Positions 19,986 to 30,591 of a DNA stretch of 64,000 nt are shown here, in pieces. Position 1 is the first letter of the stretch. Each line of letters opens with the position of its first letter. Source of the DNA: Pseudomonadota bacterium. Its GTDB lineage: Bacteria > Pseudomonadota > Gammaproteobacteria > Acidiferrobacterales > Acidiferrobacteraceae. The notes beneath the pieces are model-generated. The model searched no databases. It saw only the letters and a program-made list of their open reading frames with translations, and was not told where the DNA came from. The stretch is taken from the NCBI GenBank assembly GCA_021785035.1, contig JAJYGP010000025.1:220351-284350 (forward strand), given 5' to 3'. The translations under genes were made by a program, and so were the position numbers.

Positions 19986-20923
19986 GAGGTGGGTTCGCCT
20001 TCGCCGGTGAGCTCAACAAAAATGTTTTCGAGCGACGAGTGCTCTGGGTTGATCTCACAGAGCCCCCATCCTTGCTCCATGGAGAGCTTTACGAGGGCAT
20101 CCGTCGGATCGGTGTCGGGTTCGTGCAAAAGCCGCACCCGGTTTTCCTCGACGACCGTGACCCCGCGCACGCCTGGAACACCCGAGATCAACGCTATGTC
20201 GGGGCTGCGACGAAACGCGGCAATCAAGGCTTGCGATTGGACCCGGCGCATAAGGTCATGGATGCTCTCGTTGAGCAGCAGCCGACCTTTGTTGATGATC
20301 TGGACGCGGTCGCAGCTCGCCTGGACCTCCGACAGGATGTGTGTCGAAAGGATAACCGCGTGGTTTTGTCCGAGTTCGCGGATCAGGCTGCGCACCTCGC
20401 GAATCTGTATGGGGTCTAGGCCGACCGTGGGCTCGTCTAGGATAATCACGGGTGGCTCATGGATGATCGCTTGCGCGAGCCCGACGCGTTGTTGGTAACC
20501 CTTGGAGAGGTTGGCGGTCACGCGGCCGCCGACTTCGCTCAGGCCGCAACGACCCTTGGCCCGTTCGCGTGCTATGCGGCGCTGGCGGCGCGGAATGCGG
20601 TGGAGTGCGGCGCAATAGTCGAGGTATTCGTCGACCGTCAGTTCCCGGTATAGCGGCGGGTGCTCGGGTAGGTAGCCAAGGGCCGCCTTGGCGGCTTGGG
20701 GCTCGGTCCGCATGTTGTGACCGGCGATCAAGACGCGGCCGGATGAGGGCGCGATATTGCCGCTCAGCATATGCATGGTCGTAGTCTTGCCGGCGCCGTT
20801 GGGGCCCAGAAACCCCAGCACCTCGCCGCGCCGGATCATAAAGCTGACGTCCGCCACGGCAGCGGTTTTTCCGTAGAAACGGGTAATGGTTTCGGTTTCG
20901 ACGAGGACCTCAGAATAGGTCAT
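19982..20923 (-). CDS. ABC transporter ATP-binding protein
   Basis: GPNGAGKTTTMHMLSG, LSKGYQQRVGLAQAIIHEPPVIILDEPTVGLDP. Confidence 0.93.
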   Translation of the reverse strand: MTYSEVLVETETITRFYGKTAAVADVSFMIRRGEVLGFLGPNGAGKTTTMHMLSGNIAPSSGRVLIAGHNMRTEPQAAKAALGYLPEHPPLYRELTVDEYLDYCAALHRIPRRQRRIARERAKGRCGLSEVGGRVTANLSKGYQQRVGLAQAIIHEPPVIILDEPTVGLDPIQIREVRSLIRELGQNHAVILSTHILSEVQASCDRVQIINKGRLLLNESIHDLMRRVQSQALIAAFRRSPDIALISGVPGVRGVTVVEENRVRLLHEPDTDPTDALVKLSMEQGWGLCEINPEHSSLENIFVELTGEGEPTS

Positions 20924-21119
20924 ACTGCGGGCGTACCGGTCCTGATCTTCATAGCGGGCATTAAAGGCCGGGTCCGACTTTTTGTCAACGCACAGATCCG
21001 AGACCGTCGATTTCGCGGGTTCATGAGCGTGCTCGGGGAGGGACACTGCTCGGGTCGCTACTCCGCATAATGTTCGGCTCTTAGGCGATGCGGCAATACG
21101 CCGCTGTTAAACCGACCGG

Positions 21120-21535
21120 ATGAATAGCGGCGATTACATAGACCTCTGGCAGGCTCGCGACGGGCCAAGCTGGCGCTTCGACCGGGTGCCCTGACTGAAC
21201 TCATGGCCGAGGCCAGTCGCGCCCGGGGTCTGCTCATGGGCCGTATGCCCATGAGGGCAGGGCGCTGCGTGGTCAGACGAGTTTGGCTGTGCTTACCAAA
21301 GACGTGCATTTGTGGTTTGTGACCGTGCACCCGTGCGATGACGGCGACGGTCGTTGCCATCGGGGTTTGCTGTTGACGTGAGCTGATGGCGGCCCGCAGC
21401 GCTTCTCCTAGGTCAGTGGGCCGCCATAGTCACGTGTTCACCAGACACGGCATGGCGCGATATCAACGATCTCCAAAAGCGCGACCTCGACCGAACGCTG
21501 CTGCGGGCCGGCGCAGTACCCGCTATGAACTGAAC
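21120..21535 (+). pseudogene. Fic family protein (DUF4172 N-terminal type), decayed remnant
   Basis: Across frames: YIDLWQARDGPSWRFDR / GALTELMAEASRARGLLMGRM, then HLWFVTVHPCDDGDGR (Fic core HPFxxGNGR), then SPDTAWRDINDLQKRDL and GGRSTRYELN; frameshifts and internal deletions. Confidence 0.8.
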
Positions 21536-22067
21536 AACCCGCCACAGTAGCCTGGCCTTGTAAACGACCGCCAAGATCCGCGCCTTGCGGTTCGAGAAGA
21601 CACAAGAGGTCTGAAGGGCGTCATACGCACCCACGAGCTCCAGCAGGTTATTGGCCGCTTTCGTTTCATGATCCTGCTTCATGCGCGGCGCCCACCGTGC
21701 TTGCGCTCGCGTTACGCGGTCATCGCCGATTGGCGGGCGGCCAGGGCGTACCGCCCCTCCCTTCCTTCTCGATCTCGCCCACTTTGCGGGACAGGGCCGT
21801 CTCATCATGGACTCAATGGATGTCGTCTGACCGCCGATTCTCGCGGCGACGAGCATCAATGCCTTCCCTGTGGGCTGACGAGTCTCGAGCGGACACGGCT
21901 TGCCCGCAATGCTCGATATGCGGCACAGGATGATGGAAGCCCGTCATGAGCTGAGCGCGCACCTAAGTCAGGAGTGACATCGGTTTACATTCAAAACGAC
22001 TAGCGATCACCACCGCTCTTTCGCAAAGCGCGGCTTTTAGCGACAATGGTCGCCTCTTGTCCTTAGG

Positions 22068-23090
22068 GTGCGGCCTTTGAAAGTACGGATCGAGCCAAGC
22101 GGCCACGAGTTTGAGGCCAATCCGGGGGAGACCCTTCTTGAGGCGGCTTTACGGGAGGGTTTTCACCTGCCGTACAGTTGCCGTAACGGGGCCTGTGGTA
22201 CCTGTAAGGGTCGGGTCGTTTCGGGCTTGATCGACCATAAGGCCTATGAGCCGAAGGCCTTGAGCGCCGCGGATCGAGCCGCTGGCAAGGCACTCTTTTG
22301 TCGCGCGGTCCCGATGGAGCCCGTGGTCATCGAGGCCCGCGAGATCGGAGTGGCGAAGGATATCATCATCAAGACCCTCCCTTGCCGAGTGGCGCGCCTC
22401 GAAAAGTTGGCGCCGGACGTCATGCGGCTTTTGCTGAAGCTTCCGCAAAATGAGCGACTCCAGTTCCTGGCTGGGCAATACATAGATATCCTTTTGAAGG
22501 ATGGCCGCCGCCGAGGGTTTTCCTTGGCCAATGCCCCGAGCGACGACGAGTTTTTGGAGCTGCATGTGCGCCACGTCCCAGGCGGGCTTTTTTCCGGTCA
22601 TGTCTTTGAGGCGATGAAGGAGCGGGCGCTCTTGCGTTTCGAGGGGCCGCTCGGGACGTTTTTTCTGCGCGAGGACTCGACTGCGCCCGTGATTCTCATG
22701 GCCGGTGGTACCGGGTTTGCGCCCATGAAGGCGATCCTCGAGCAGGCGTTCCATGGCGAATCCCAGCGGCCCTTACATCTCTATTGGGGGGCGCGCACGC
22801 GTCAGGATTTATATCTTCACGATCTCGCCCTCGCATGGGCCCGGCGTCATCCGCATTTTCTCTACACCCCAGTCCTATCCCAGGCTTCGGCCTCGGACGA
22901 ATGGGCGGGCCGCACGGGCTATGTGCACGAGGCCGTGGCCTCGGACGTCCGGGATCTTTCGGCTTACGAGGTGTATGCGAGCGGCCCGCCGCAGATGATC
23001 GAGGCCGCCCGAGACCTGTTCCCAAGGCAAGGCCTGCGTGAAGAGTCTTTTTATTATGACGCCTTCAACTACGCCAAGGATCCTGAATAG
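22068..23090 (+). CDS. CDP-6-deoxy-delta-3,4-glucoseen reductase-like 2Fe-2S flavin reductase
   Basis: CRNGACGTCKG ferredoxin motif, RGFSLANAPSD FAD domain, GGTGFAPMKAI NAD domain. Confidence 0.88.
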   Translation: MRPLKVRIEPSGHEFEANPGETLLEAALREGFHLPYSCRNGACGTCKGRVVSGLIDHKAYEPKALSAADRAAGKALFCRAVPMEPVVIEAREIGVAKDIIIKTLPCRVARLEKLAPDVMRLLLKLPQNERLQFLAGQYIDILLKDGRRRGFSLANAPSDDEFLELHVRHVPGGLFSGHVFEAMKERALLRFEGPLGTFFLREDSTAPVILMAGGTGFAPMKAILEQAFHGESQRPLHLYWGARTRQDLYLHDLALAWARRHPHFLYTPVLSQASASDEWAGRTGYVHEAVASDVRDLSAYEVYASGPPQMIEAARDLFPRQGLREESFYYDAFNYAKDPE

Positions 23091-23093
23091 TCG

Positions 23094-24011
23094 ATGAGCG
23101 ACGCCCACGGTCATGATCACCACGTAGGCGCCGAAGGCCGGGGCCTATGGGTGTCTCTGGGCCTGACTTTGTTGTTCGCGCTGATCGAGGCCGGGGCGGG
23201 ATTCTTCGCCCATTCCCTGGCACTCTTGAGCGACGCCGGCCATATGTTTTCGGATACCTTGGCCTTGGCGCTTTCCCTCTTTGCGGCCTGGATGGCGAGA
23301 CGGCCTCCGTCGGCGCGTCACTCCTATGGTCTTGTCCGCAGCGAAATCATCGCCGCGTTTGTGAATGGCCTCGTTTTGCTTGCCGTGGTGACGGCCATCG
23401 TGGTCGCGGCCATCGAACGTCTTCAACACCCCGAGCCGGTGGCAGGCGGTACGGTGATGATCGTGGCGGCTTTGGGGATCGTTATGAACGGAGCGGTAGT
23501 CTACGCCTTGAGCCAGGAGCAGCGGACCCTCAATACCCGAAGCGCGATTCTGCATGTCTTGGGCGATCTCCTCGGATCGGGGGCGGCCGTGATCGCAGGC
23601 GCCGTCATCTTCTTTACCGGATGGTTGCCCATCGACCCCATTCTCTCGCTGGTGATCTGCGGTTTGATCCTGTACTCGACGATTCAGCTTTTGCGTGAGA
23701 CGCTCAATGTGTTGATGGAAGGGGTTCCGAAGCATCTCGATTTGCGTGCTGTCGGACGCGCGCTAGCCGAGGTTTCCGGCGTGATTGCGGTGCACGACCT
23801 GCATATCTGGGCGGTATCGTCCGGCACGCTCGCGCTCTCGGCCCATATCGTGGTCGACGATATCGCCCACTGGAACGCCCTGCTGGAGGCCCTACAAGGG
23901 CTTTTGCGCGAGCGCTTCGATATCGACCATGTCACCTTGCAGCCGGAGTTGTGGGATGTGTCGGCGGCTCGTGGCCGACCGGTCATCCTCATCCACCAGC
24001 GCGGCGCGTAA
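23094..24011 (+). CDS. CDF family cation efflux protein
   Basis: HALALLSDAGHMFSD-type motif (HSLALLSDAGHMFSDTLALALSLFAAWMA), HDLHIWAVSSG. Confidence 0.93.
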   Translation: MSDAHGHDHHVGAEGRGLWVSLGLTLLFALIEAGAGFFAHSLALLSDAGHMFSDTLALALSLFAAWMARRPPSARHSYGLVRSEIIAAFVNGLVLLAVVTAIVVAAIERLQHPEPVAGGTVMIVAALGIVMNGAVVYALSQEQRTLNTRSAILHVLGDLLGSGAAVIAGAVIFFTGWLPIDPILSLVICGLILYSTIQLLRETLNVLMEGVPKHLDLRAVGRALAEVSGVIAVHDLHIWAVSSGTLALSAHIVVDDIAHWNALLEALQGLLRERFDIDHVTLQPELWDVSAARGRPVILIHQRGA

Positions 24012-24109
24012 AGGTCCCAAGGCGGGCGGTCGCCCCTCGACCACGCGAGGGGACCCAAGGATGCGCACTATCCGAGGTTTAGCCCCCCTACCCGTTTTGT
24101 GAGTCGCCT

Positions 24110-25327
24110 CTAAAACGGCAAGAGCGCGGTATCGGGGCGGTGGTCGTTGCGGTTTTTCTGGTACTCTAATCCGCGCCGGTAGTATTCACGGGCCCGCTCC
24201 TCGTCTCCTAAGCGCTCCATCGTCTGGGCCAATTCCGCATAGGTATCGCTGGTCGGGTTTTGGCGCGCGCAACGCTCGGCGTATTCGCGGGCCTTGCCGG
24301 GGAGATTGGCCCCGAGCGCTAACTTGGTAAGGCACAGGAGCAGACTGCCGTTTTCCGGGGAGGTTTTGAGCCAAGTCTCGGCCTGCGAAAGCAGGCGTAG
24401 CGAGTCTGGCCCTTGGGGCAGCTCGCTGTAGGCCGAAAAGAGGTCCTCGGCCGGCTGGTGACGTAAGGCGGCCACTAAAAGCTGTTCGGCCTCGACGGCC
24501 GCGCCACGGCGGATGAGGCTGCGGGCGTAGACCGCAACCAGTGCGGGGTGTTGACGGCGGTTTTTGGGAACGGCATGCCAGGCGCTCTCGGCATCGTTTT
24601 CCGGATGGGTTGTCGCGAGCATAAGCAACTGGCGATGGGCTTCAAGCTCGAGTTCGTCGATCGCGGCGGCGTCCATGGCCTTATAGCGGCGCAATTCCGG
24701 TGCGAGATGGGCGACTACGGTCCAGTCACGCAAGCCCCGCGCCCTTTGGGTCAGGAAACGCAACACGGTGCGGTTGCCGGGGTGGGCGATCCTTAACGCG
24801 CTTAAGGTGGCAAGGCTCCGCTCGTATTCCCGGGTTGCCTCGAAGAGGTGGGCTTGCAGGAGCCCCGTGGCGAGTGTCAAGCCGGGTGCGGCTTGGGCCA
24901 CGGTCAGGTACTCGTCCCGGCGCTCGTACTGACCTTGTCCTTGCGCGGCGCAGGCCGCGGCGAGGTAATGGATGCCCGGCACATCCTCCGCCTTGAGGTC
25001 GCTGACAAGGTCGCGTTCGGCGCCGGCATGGTCGCCCTCGAGAAGCTTGGTTAAGCCCGTATGTAGGGCCTGTTGAAGATGACGGATCCGGCGGTCGAGA
25101 CGCCAGCGGCCGACATCGCGTGGGATATGCAAAAGCCGCCACACGACGTGCAAGGCAAAATAGAGGAACCCGACGGTCGCCAACAAGAGCAGCACAAAGA
25201 GCGTGAGCGGCATTTCAAGGCTCCACGGGCTGCGCTCGATAAGCACGTAGCCTGGGTTGTGGAGGGCCGCGAGCGTCAGTACGACCGTAAGGAACAGCAG
25301 GATGAGGATTGTGGAAAGCGTCTTCAT
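24110..25327 (-). CDS. hemY: HemY-like TPR membrane protein
   Basis: Last gene of hemCDXY; N-terminal TMs then TPRs. Confidence 0.9.
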   Translation of the reverse strand: MKTLSTILILLFLTVVLTLAALHNPGYVLIERSPWSLEMPLTLFVLLLLATVGFLYFALHVVWRLLHIPRDVGRWRLDRRIRHLQQALHTGLTKLLEGDHAGAERDLVSDLKAEDVPGIHYLAAACAAQGQGQYERRDEYLTVAQAAPGLTLATGLLQAHLFEATREYERSLATLSALRIAHPGNRTVLRFLTQRARGLRDWTVVAHLAPELRRYKAMDAAAIDELELEAHRQLLMLATTHPENDAESAWHAVPKNRRQHPALVAVYARSLIRRGAAVEAEQLLVAALRHQPAEDLFSAYSELPQGPDSLRLLSQAETWLKTSPENGSLLLCLTKLALGANLPGKAREYAERCARQNPTSDTYAELAQTMERLGDEERAREYYRRGLEYQKNRNDHRPDTALLPF

Positions 25328-26328
25328 GAGGTCTTCTGCGCCAATTGCCGTAAAAGATGCAAAGACCTCGAGATATCCGGCCACGCCAGGGTCGTGGCGC
25401 GGGTTTGCAGGGTCTGCAGTTTCGCGCCGACCGCCCGCACGCCCGGGGCGTCCTTATCGAAGTAGCGATTGATCCAGCGCTGGGCCGTCAGCAGGTTGGC
25501 GCGCATGACGGCGGTGTGGTGTTCTAGAAGCGCCAATTCCGCGGCATACAGCCGCAGTTGCAGGTTCTGGCGCAGGTAGTAGGCGCGTTTGGGCGCTAGC
25601 AGGGCCGGTTGCCGAATGATCTGCTTGTGGAACTGTATAAGGCTCGTAAAGTCGCGCCACAGGCCATGGGCAAGACGCCGCCAGAAGGGCAGTTTGACGG
25701 CGCGCACGGGGGCTTTCGGGGGGTGGGCCCGAAAGTCGGCGGGTACGGCAAGTGGCAACGTCGGGACCGCGCGCGCCAGCGCCACGAGCTCCAAGGCCAT
25801 GGTCGAGATGTGTTGCTTATCCGCGGCCCGCAGCCTAAGGATCTCTTGAACGATGGCCAAGCGCACTGGAAGCAGGCGCGGGCTATTTTGGCGGCGGATC
25901 TCGCGTTCAGCTTGATGCAGCGCCAGAAGCGCCAGCGGCACGTTGTGTTCGAAGCGCAGCTGGTCGTTTGCGATCAAAAGCAAGTCTTGGGCGGCACGTA
26001 GCCGCCAGCGCCGCTGTGCGCCGCGCCCCCCGTGGACTGCTTTCACGTGGCGCGCCAGCGCCTTTATAGCCTGTTGAGTCTGGAGATCGGTCCGGTTTAA
26101 GCCAGCCACGGAGAGGCTTAAGGCGTTTATCGCCTGGTTTTGGGATTGCAGTCTTTGACCGACATTGAGACCCAGAATATGGGCTTGGTAGGACAAAGCG
26201 TACCAAAGGTATCCAAGGCCCATGAGCGCTACCAGCGACAACAGGAGGGCGAGTCCACCCGCGACCGAACGCGTGCGGTGTGGCAAAGGGGCAATCGGTA
26301 CGGCCTGGTTAGTGTGAGTGTCGACCAT
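25324..26328 (-). CDS. hemX: HemX-like uroporphyrinogen-III C-methyltransferase family protein
   Basis: N-terminal TM plus coiled coil; between hemD and hemY. Confidence 0.88.
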   Translation of the reverse strand: MVDTHTNQAVPIAPLPHRTRSVAGGLALLLSLVALMGLGYLWYALSYQAHILGLNVGQRLQSQNQAINALSLSVAGLNRTDLQTQQAIKALARHVKAVHGGRGAQRRWRLRAAQDLLLIANDQLRFEHNVPLALLALHQAEREIRRQNSPRLLPVRLAIVQEILRLRAADKQHISTMALELVALARAVPTLPLAVPADFRAHPPKAPVRAVKLPFWRRLAHGLWRDFTSLIQFHKQIIRQPALLAPKRAYYLRQNLQLRLYAAELALLEHHTAVMRANLLTAQRWINRYFDKDAPGVRAVGAKLQTLQTRATTLAWPDISRSLHLLRQLAQKTS

Positions 26329-26354
26329 CTGGGTAACCTTTTCTCATGACAGAA

Positions 26355-27137
26355 TTATAGGGGGCTTTTCGTACGCCATGTCAGTAGTGCCGCCACCAGC
26401 GCCTCATCGTCAGCCCCCTCTGCTACGATGATAGGCCCTTCGAGCCCCAAGGCTAGACAAGCGTCCTTTAAGCGCACACTTACAACGATGAGCGTGGTCT
26501 TGGTGAGCCACCGCTGGCCGACCTGTCCTAGTACGTCATACAGGTGGTGCAGGCCTTCGACGCTTGTGAGCGTGATGGCATCTAGGCCTTGGCGGGCCCA
26601 TTGGCGCAGCAGCATCGAGACGTCGGCCGTGGGAGCCCCGCGGCGGTAACACTCCGCGTATTGGACATGGGCCCCGCGCGCCTCTAGTGTGTCGCCTAAT
26701 AGCTCCCGCCCCCCTTCTCCTCGGAAGATAATAAACTGAAGCCCGGCCACATTCTGCATGGGGTCAAGAGAGAGTAGTGATTCACTATCGAAACGGCCAG
26801 TCGGCACCAGGACATCGGTGAAGCCGAGCCGTTTCAATTCCCGCGCGCTGCCACGTCCGATACCGGCGATTCTAACCCCGGGGGGCCAATCGAGGTTCAT
26901 GCTACGGAGCATATTCAGGGCTCGGGACACGGCGTTTGGGCTGATAAAAACCGCCCAATCATAGTGCGCAAGCCGCCCCATCAAAGACTTGAGGGCCGTG
27001 GTGTCGCGCGGCTCAAGGATCTCGATCGCGGCGAAATGGATAGGAGTTGCACCGAGTGCCGTGAGCTTATCCATCAGCCCCTGTGCCTGGCCTTGTGGCC
27101 GCGTGACCAGGATCTTGAGCCCGGCAAGCGGCGTCAC
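26355..27137 (-). CDS. hemD: Uroporphyrinogen-III synthase
   Basis: LVTRPQGQA start, FISPNAV, TSVEGL; overlaps hemC. Confidence 0.92.
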   Translation of the reverse strand: MTPLAGLKILVTRPQGQAQGLMDKLTALGATPIHFAAIEILEPRDTTALKSLMGRLAHYDWAVFISPNAVSRALNMLRSMNLDWPPGVRIAGIGRGSARELKRLGFTDVLVPTGRFDSESLLSLDPMQNVAGLQFIIFRGEGGRELLGDTLEARGAHVQYAECYRRGAPTADVSMLLRQWARQGLDAITLTSVEGLHHLYDVLGQVGQRWLTKTTLIVVSVRLKDACLALGLEGPIIVAEGADDEALVAALLTWRTKSPL

Positions 27138-28066
27138 GGGGCGGCCTTCAGTAGCCGGTCGATGATGGCCATGGCGCCCTGGGTGCGAAGCCGCTCAGCC
27201 ACAGTCGCGGCAAGTTCCTGGGCTGCTGCGACCGGGCCTGTGGCGGCGGCCTTGATCAGGCGGCTGCCGTTCGTCTCGCCGACGAGTCCGCGAATCGTGA
27301 TCTGGGCCTCGGCCACCATCGCGAAGGCAGCGATTGGCAGACGGCAGCCGCCGGCAAGGGCTGCGGTCACGACACGTTCGGCCTGCACGCAGAGGGCCGT
27401 CTCAGGGTGGTTTAAGGGCGCTATGAGGGCCTGCGTGTCCTGGTCGTCGGCGCGACACTCGATTCCGATGGCCCCCTGAGCGGCCGCCGGGAGGCTCACC
27501 TCGATCGGAAGATAGCCTGCGATGCGGTCCGCGAAGCCCAGGCGTTTCAGGCCGGCCGCTGCAAGTACGATGGCCGCGAACTCTCCGGCGTCAAGCCGGG
27601 CTAGGCGGCTATTGACGTTGCCGCGGAGGTTTTCGATGACCAGATCCGGACGGCTGTGAAGGATTTGGCTCGCCCGCCGTAGGCTGGCAGTCCCGATCCG
27701 GCTTCCGAACGGTAAATCCTCGAGGGTTTGGGCGCTTAAGGGGCTTACAAGGGCGTCTCGAGGGTCTTCTCTTGCCAATATGGCCCCGATCGTTAAACCC
27801 TCCGGTAATTGTGCTACGACATCTTTCATGGAATGAATGGCGATGTCGATACGTCTCTCACAGAGACCCTGCTCCAATTCCTTTGTGAACAGGGCCTTGC
27901 CGCCCGCCGCGATGAGGGGCGCGCTTAAGAGCCGGTCGCCTTCCGTGGTCATGGCGATCGTTTCGACCGTAAGGTGGGGATGTAGAGCAAGAAGTTGGTC
28001 GCGCACATAGGCGGCTTGCCATAAAGCGAGTGCGCTCTTGCGAGTCCCGAGATGCAGCGTCGTCAA
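27134..28066 (-). CDS. hemC: Hydroxymethylbilane synthase
   Basis: LGTRKSALALWQA, HSMKDV, RIGTASLRR, LRGNVNSRLARLD. Confidence 0.97.
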   Translation of the reverse strand: MTTLHLGTRKSALALWQAAYVRDQLLALHPHLTVETIAMTTEGDRLLSAPLIAAGGKALFTKELEQGLCERRIDIAIHSMKDVVAQLPEGLTIGAILAREDPRDALVSPLSAQTLEDLPFGSRIGTASLRRASQILHSRPDLVIENLRGNVNSRLARLDAGEFAAIVLAAAGLKRLGFADRIAGYLPIEVSLPAAAQGAIGIECRADDQDTQALIAPLNHPETALCVQAERVVTAALAGGCRLPIAAFAMVAEAQITIRGLVGETNGSRLIKAAATGPVAAAQELAATVAERLRTQGAMAIIDRLLKAAP

Positions 28067-28078
28067 GGAGAGCCTAAA

Positions 28079-28582
28079 ATGGTGAGGTCAGAAGGGTGTC
28101 ATCGTAAGAGGTCAGCGGCGCTTACGCAAATCCTCAGTCTCGCGCTCATCCTGACCTGGTCCAGCCTCGCGGTCGCTTCCGCTATCCCGCGGGCGGTGAA
28201 TCTTAAGGCGCTAGCACGAGTGGCCGAAGCGCATCATGCGCCTATCGCACTGCTTTTTTGGTCTCCGGGATGCCGCTATTGTGCCGTGGTCGAGCGCGAT
28301 TTCTTGCAGCCAGCGACCACAGATCCAAGGTTTCGTCATGTCATCTTTCGGCGCATTGATATTAAAAGTAGCAAGGTCCTACGGGATTTCGCCGGACGTG
28401 CCACCACCGAGGCCCGGTTTGCAAAACGCCTAGGTGTTACACTCGTTCCGGATATTCGTTTCTATAACGCTCAAGGACAGAAGGTCGCTCCAGAGATGTT
28501 GGGGCTTTCCACGCCTTCGTTTTACGCGTCCTATCTCGACGCGGCTTTGCGGCGGGCCCAAAACCTATGCCAAAGATCATAA
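28079..28582 (+). CDS. Secreted thioredoxin-fold protein (SoxW-like)
   Basis: Signal peptide; FWSPGCRYCAVVERDFL with CxxC; cis-Pro region VTLVPDIRFY. Confidence 0.8.
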   Translation: MVRSEGCHRKRSAALTQILSLALILTWSSLAVASAIPRAVNLKALARVAEAHHAPIALLFWSPGCRYCAVVERDFLQPATTDPRFRHVIFRRIDIKSSKVLRDFAGRATTEARFAKRLGVTLVPDIRFYNAQGQKVAPEMLGLSTPSFYASYLDAALRRAQNLCQRS

Positions 28583-28623
28583 GAAAACGATATGCATAAA
28601 AACCACAAGAGGAGTAGCCTGAT

Positions 28624-29073
28624 ATGAGATATAAAACGATTCACCAGCGGTTTGTTCTGGCGTTTTCGGCCCTGTTGTTCTTGACGTTTGCAGCCCCCAG
28701 TTACGCCTATTCGCAAACTCATGCCTTCGCGACTCACCATGTCGTGTTTCAGATCAGTAATGGCAGTGCGCCGATGCAGGAGTTAGTGTTGGCCAATGCC
28801 GCCAATGTTTTGAAGTATTTCGGACCCGACAAGGTCCAGTTGGAGATCGTGGCTTTTGGGCCGGGTCTGCGCCTCCTCCTCAAAAACAACGTGCACGCCA
28901 AGATGATTCAGAGTCTGCACGCCGAGGGAGTCGAGTTCGCCGCTTGCCATAATACGATGATGAAGCTGCATTTGACGAAAGCGGATTTAAATCCGGTGGC
29001 CCACGTCGTTCCGGGGGGCGTGATCGAAATCATGCGTCGGGAGAGCGAGGGCTGGAATTACATCCGTCCGTAG
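28624..29073 (+). CDS. Periplasmic DsrE-family protein
   Basis: Signal peptide; HHVVFQISNG...VLANAANVLKYFGPDKVQLEIVAFGPGLRLLL...GVEFAACHNTM. Confidence 0.8.
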   Translation: MRYKTIHQRFVLAFSALLFLTFAAPSYAYSQTHAFATHHVVFQISNGSAPMQELVLANAANVLKYFGPDKVQLEIVAFGPGLRLLLKNNVHAKMIQSLHAEGVEFAACHNTMMKLHLTKADLNPVAHVVPGGVIEIMRRESEGWNYIRP

Positions 29074-29146
29074 ATTGCTCGCGCTGAGATACAAGATTAA
29101 AGTGCAGTACAATAAAGAAAAAAGTGAGTCTATCTAGGAGGAGTTC

Positions 29147-30574
29147 ATGAAAAATAAGTCGCTCGTCGCGGCCGCGGTGGCCGCTGTGTGTTTGGGGGGG
29201 GTGGCCCACGCCACCAATTGGTTCCAACTGCAGGGGACGGAGCCAAGCGGCGTCGCCGCTCCATTCCACCTCTTTGGGTTTATCCAACCGACTTACGAGG
29301 ATGCGGGCGGTTCGGCCGTCACCGGTCTTGTGGGTGCGGGCGCGCCTTTTAACGGCGCCGTTCCTAAGTTCAATGAGGTCGCCCCCCAGGATACCTCGGC
29401 TAGCAGCTTTAATATGTTAAGGGCCCGTATCGCGGTGCGCGGCACGGTGACGCCGATCAGCAACCAGATCGATTACTTCATCATGGCCGAGTTCGGCAAT
29501 AACGGCTATACCACCACGGGAGGCTCCAGTGGTTCGACCCCGCGCCTGACGGATGCGTCCGTGACCTTCAACCAAATCCCAGGCGCACGCGTGCGTGTGG
29601 GCCTTTTTAAGACCCCGGGTCCCGAAGAGGTGCTGCAAGGCATCCCGGATTTTGATTACGTCAATTTCACGAACGTAAGCCAGCAGTTGATCCTGAATCA
29701 ATTCGTGGGTTCGGCCTTGGCGGTTCCGGAGGCGGGCGGCGCCTATGCGGTGCAATCGGCCCCCATCACGGCCGGGCGTGATCAGGGTATCCAGGTCTTC
29801 GACTGGTTCAATAACGGTCCCTGGCAGTTCGCGTATGCGGCCATGATCGGTAACGGCTCGCCGCTTTACGCCAATGCCACAACCAATAGTTCCGACTACT
29901 ATGGGCGCCTGCAAGAGTCCTATATCTTTAATCACAGCAAAGGCCCGCATCAGGCCGGTATCACGGCCTGGGTCTGGGAGCATTTGGGGCATCAAACCCT
30001 GAATGTAGATGGTCCGGTCGGCGGTGGATTTACCCAGCAAAACTACACCTATAGGCGCGATGGTATCGGGGCCCAGTATCGCAGCGGCTTTATGACACCG
30101 GGCGCTGTGCGGGTGACCGGAGAGGTGATGCGGGGTAGCGGTTGGATCCTCTCCCAGGCGCCGTTTTCAAGCGCTGCGGCGGGTTATACCGGTGCGCAAC
30201 CCGTGTGCAGCGTGAGCGCAGGGGCCAACCCTTTGTGCACGGAGACCTTGTATCCGGGCGCCAACAACCAGGCCGCGGGCGGTTATATCGAGACCGGGGT
30301 CTTTGTGACCAAGCATTGGGATCTTGAGGCCCGTTACGACCAGTACAATCGCTTGACTAATAATCCGGGGCTTGAGCGCATCTTTAAGACGACGACGCTC
30401 GGCGTTCAGTATTACATATCGCCCATGGCGCGCGTCACATTCAATTATGCGATCAACCGCATCGATATCCCCCATTTGTCGTCAGTGGGCCCGGCGGCGG
30501 CGCAAAGCAACGCCTCAGCGGTGGCGGGCGCGCGGGATAATGTGATCTCCCTGCAAACGACGTTGATGTTTTGA
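29147..30574 (+). CDS. Outer-membrane porin (OprP/phosphate-selective-like)
   Basis: Signal peptide, barrel pattern, terminal aromatic LMF; RBS AGGAGG upstream. Confidence 0.8.
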   Translation: MKNKSLVAAAVAAVCLGGVAHATNWFQLQGTEPSGVAAPFHLFGFIQPTYEDAGGSAVTGLVGAGAPFNGAVPKFNEVAPQDTSASSFNMLRARIAVRGTVTPISNQIDYFIMAEFGNNGYTTTGGSSGSTPRLTDASVTFNQIPGARVRVGLFKTPGPEEVLQGIPDFDYVNFTNVSQQLILNQFVGSALAVPEAGGAYAVQSAPITAGRDQGIQVFDWFNNGPWQFAYAAMIGNGSPLYANATTNSSDYYGRLQESYIFNHSKGPHQAGITAWVWEHLGHQTLNVDGPVGGGFTQQNYTYRRDGIGAQYRSGFMTPGAVRVTGEVMRGSGWILSQAPFSSAAAGYTGAQPVCSVSAGANPLCTETLYPGANNQAAGGYIETGVFVTKHWDLEARYDQYNRLTNNPGLERIFKTTTLGVQYYISPMARVTFNYAINRIDIPHLSSVGPAAAQSNASAVAGARDNVISLQTTLMF

Positions 30575-30591
30575 CCTCCAGGAGGGTGCAA

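Noticed and set aside
21536-22000. ORFs 21413-21859 (-) and 21668-21949 (+) as possible transposase remnants
   Set aside because: No recognisable transposase motif in any frame; likely non-coding or too decayed.
24033-24052. CCCCTCG/CGAGGGG hairpin between convergent czcD-like and hemY genes
   Set aside because: No U-tract, so an intrinsic terminator is not supported.
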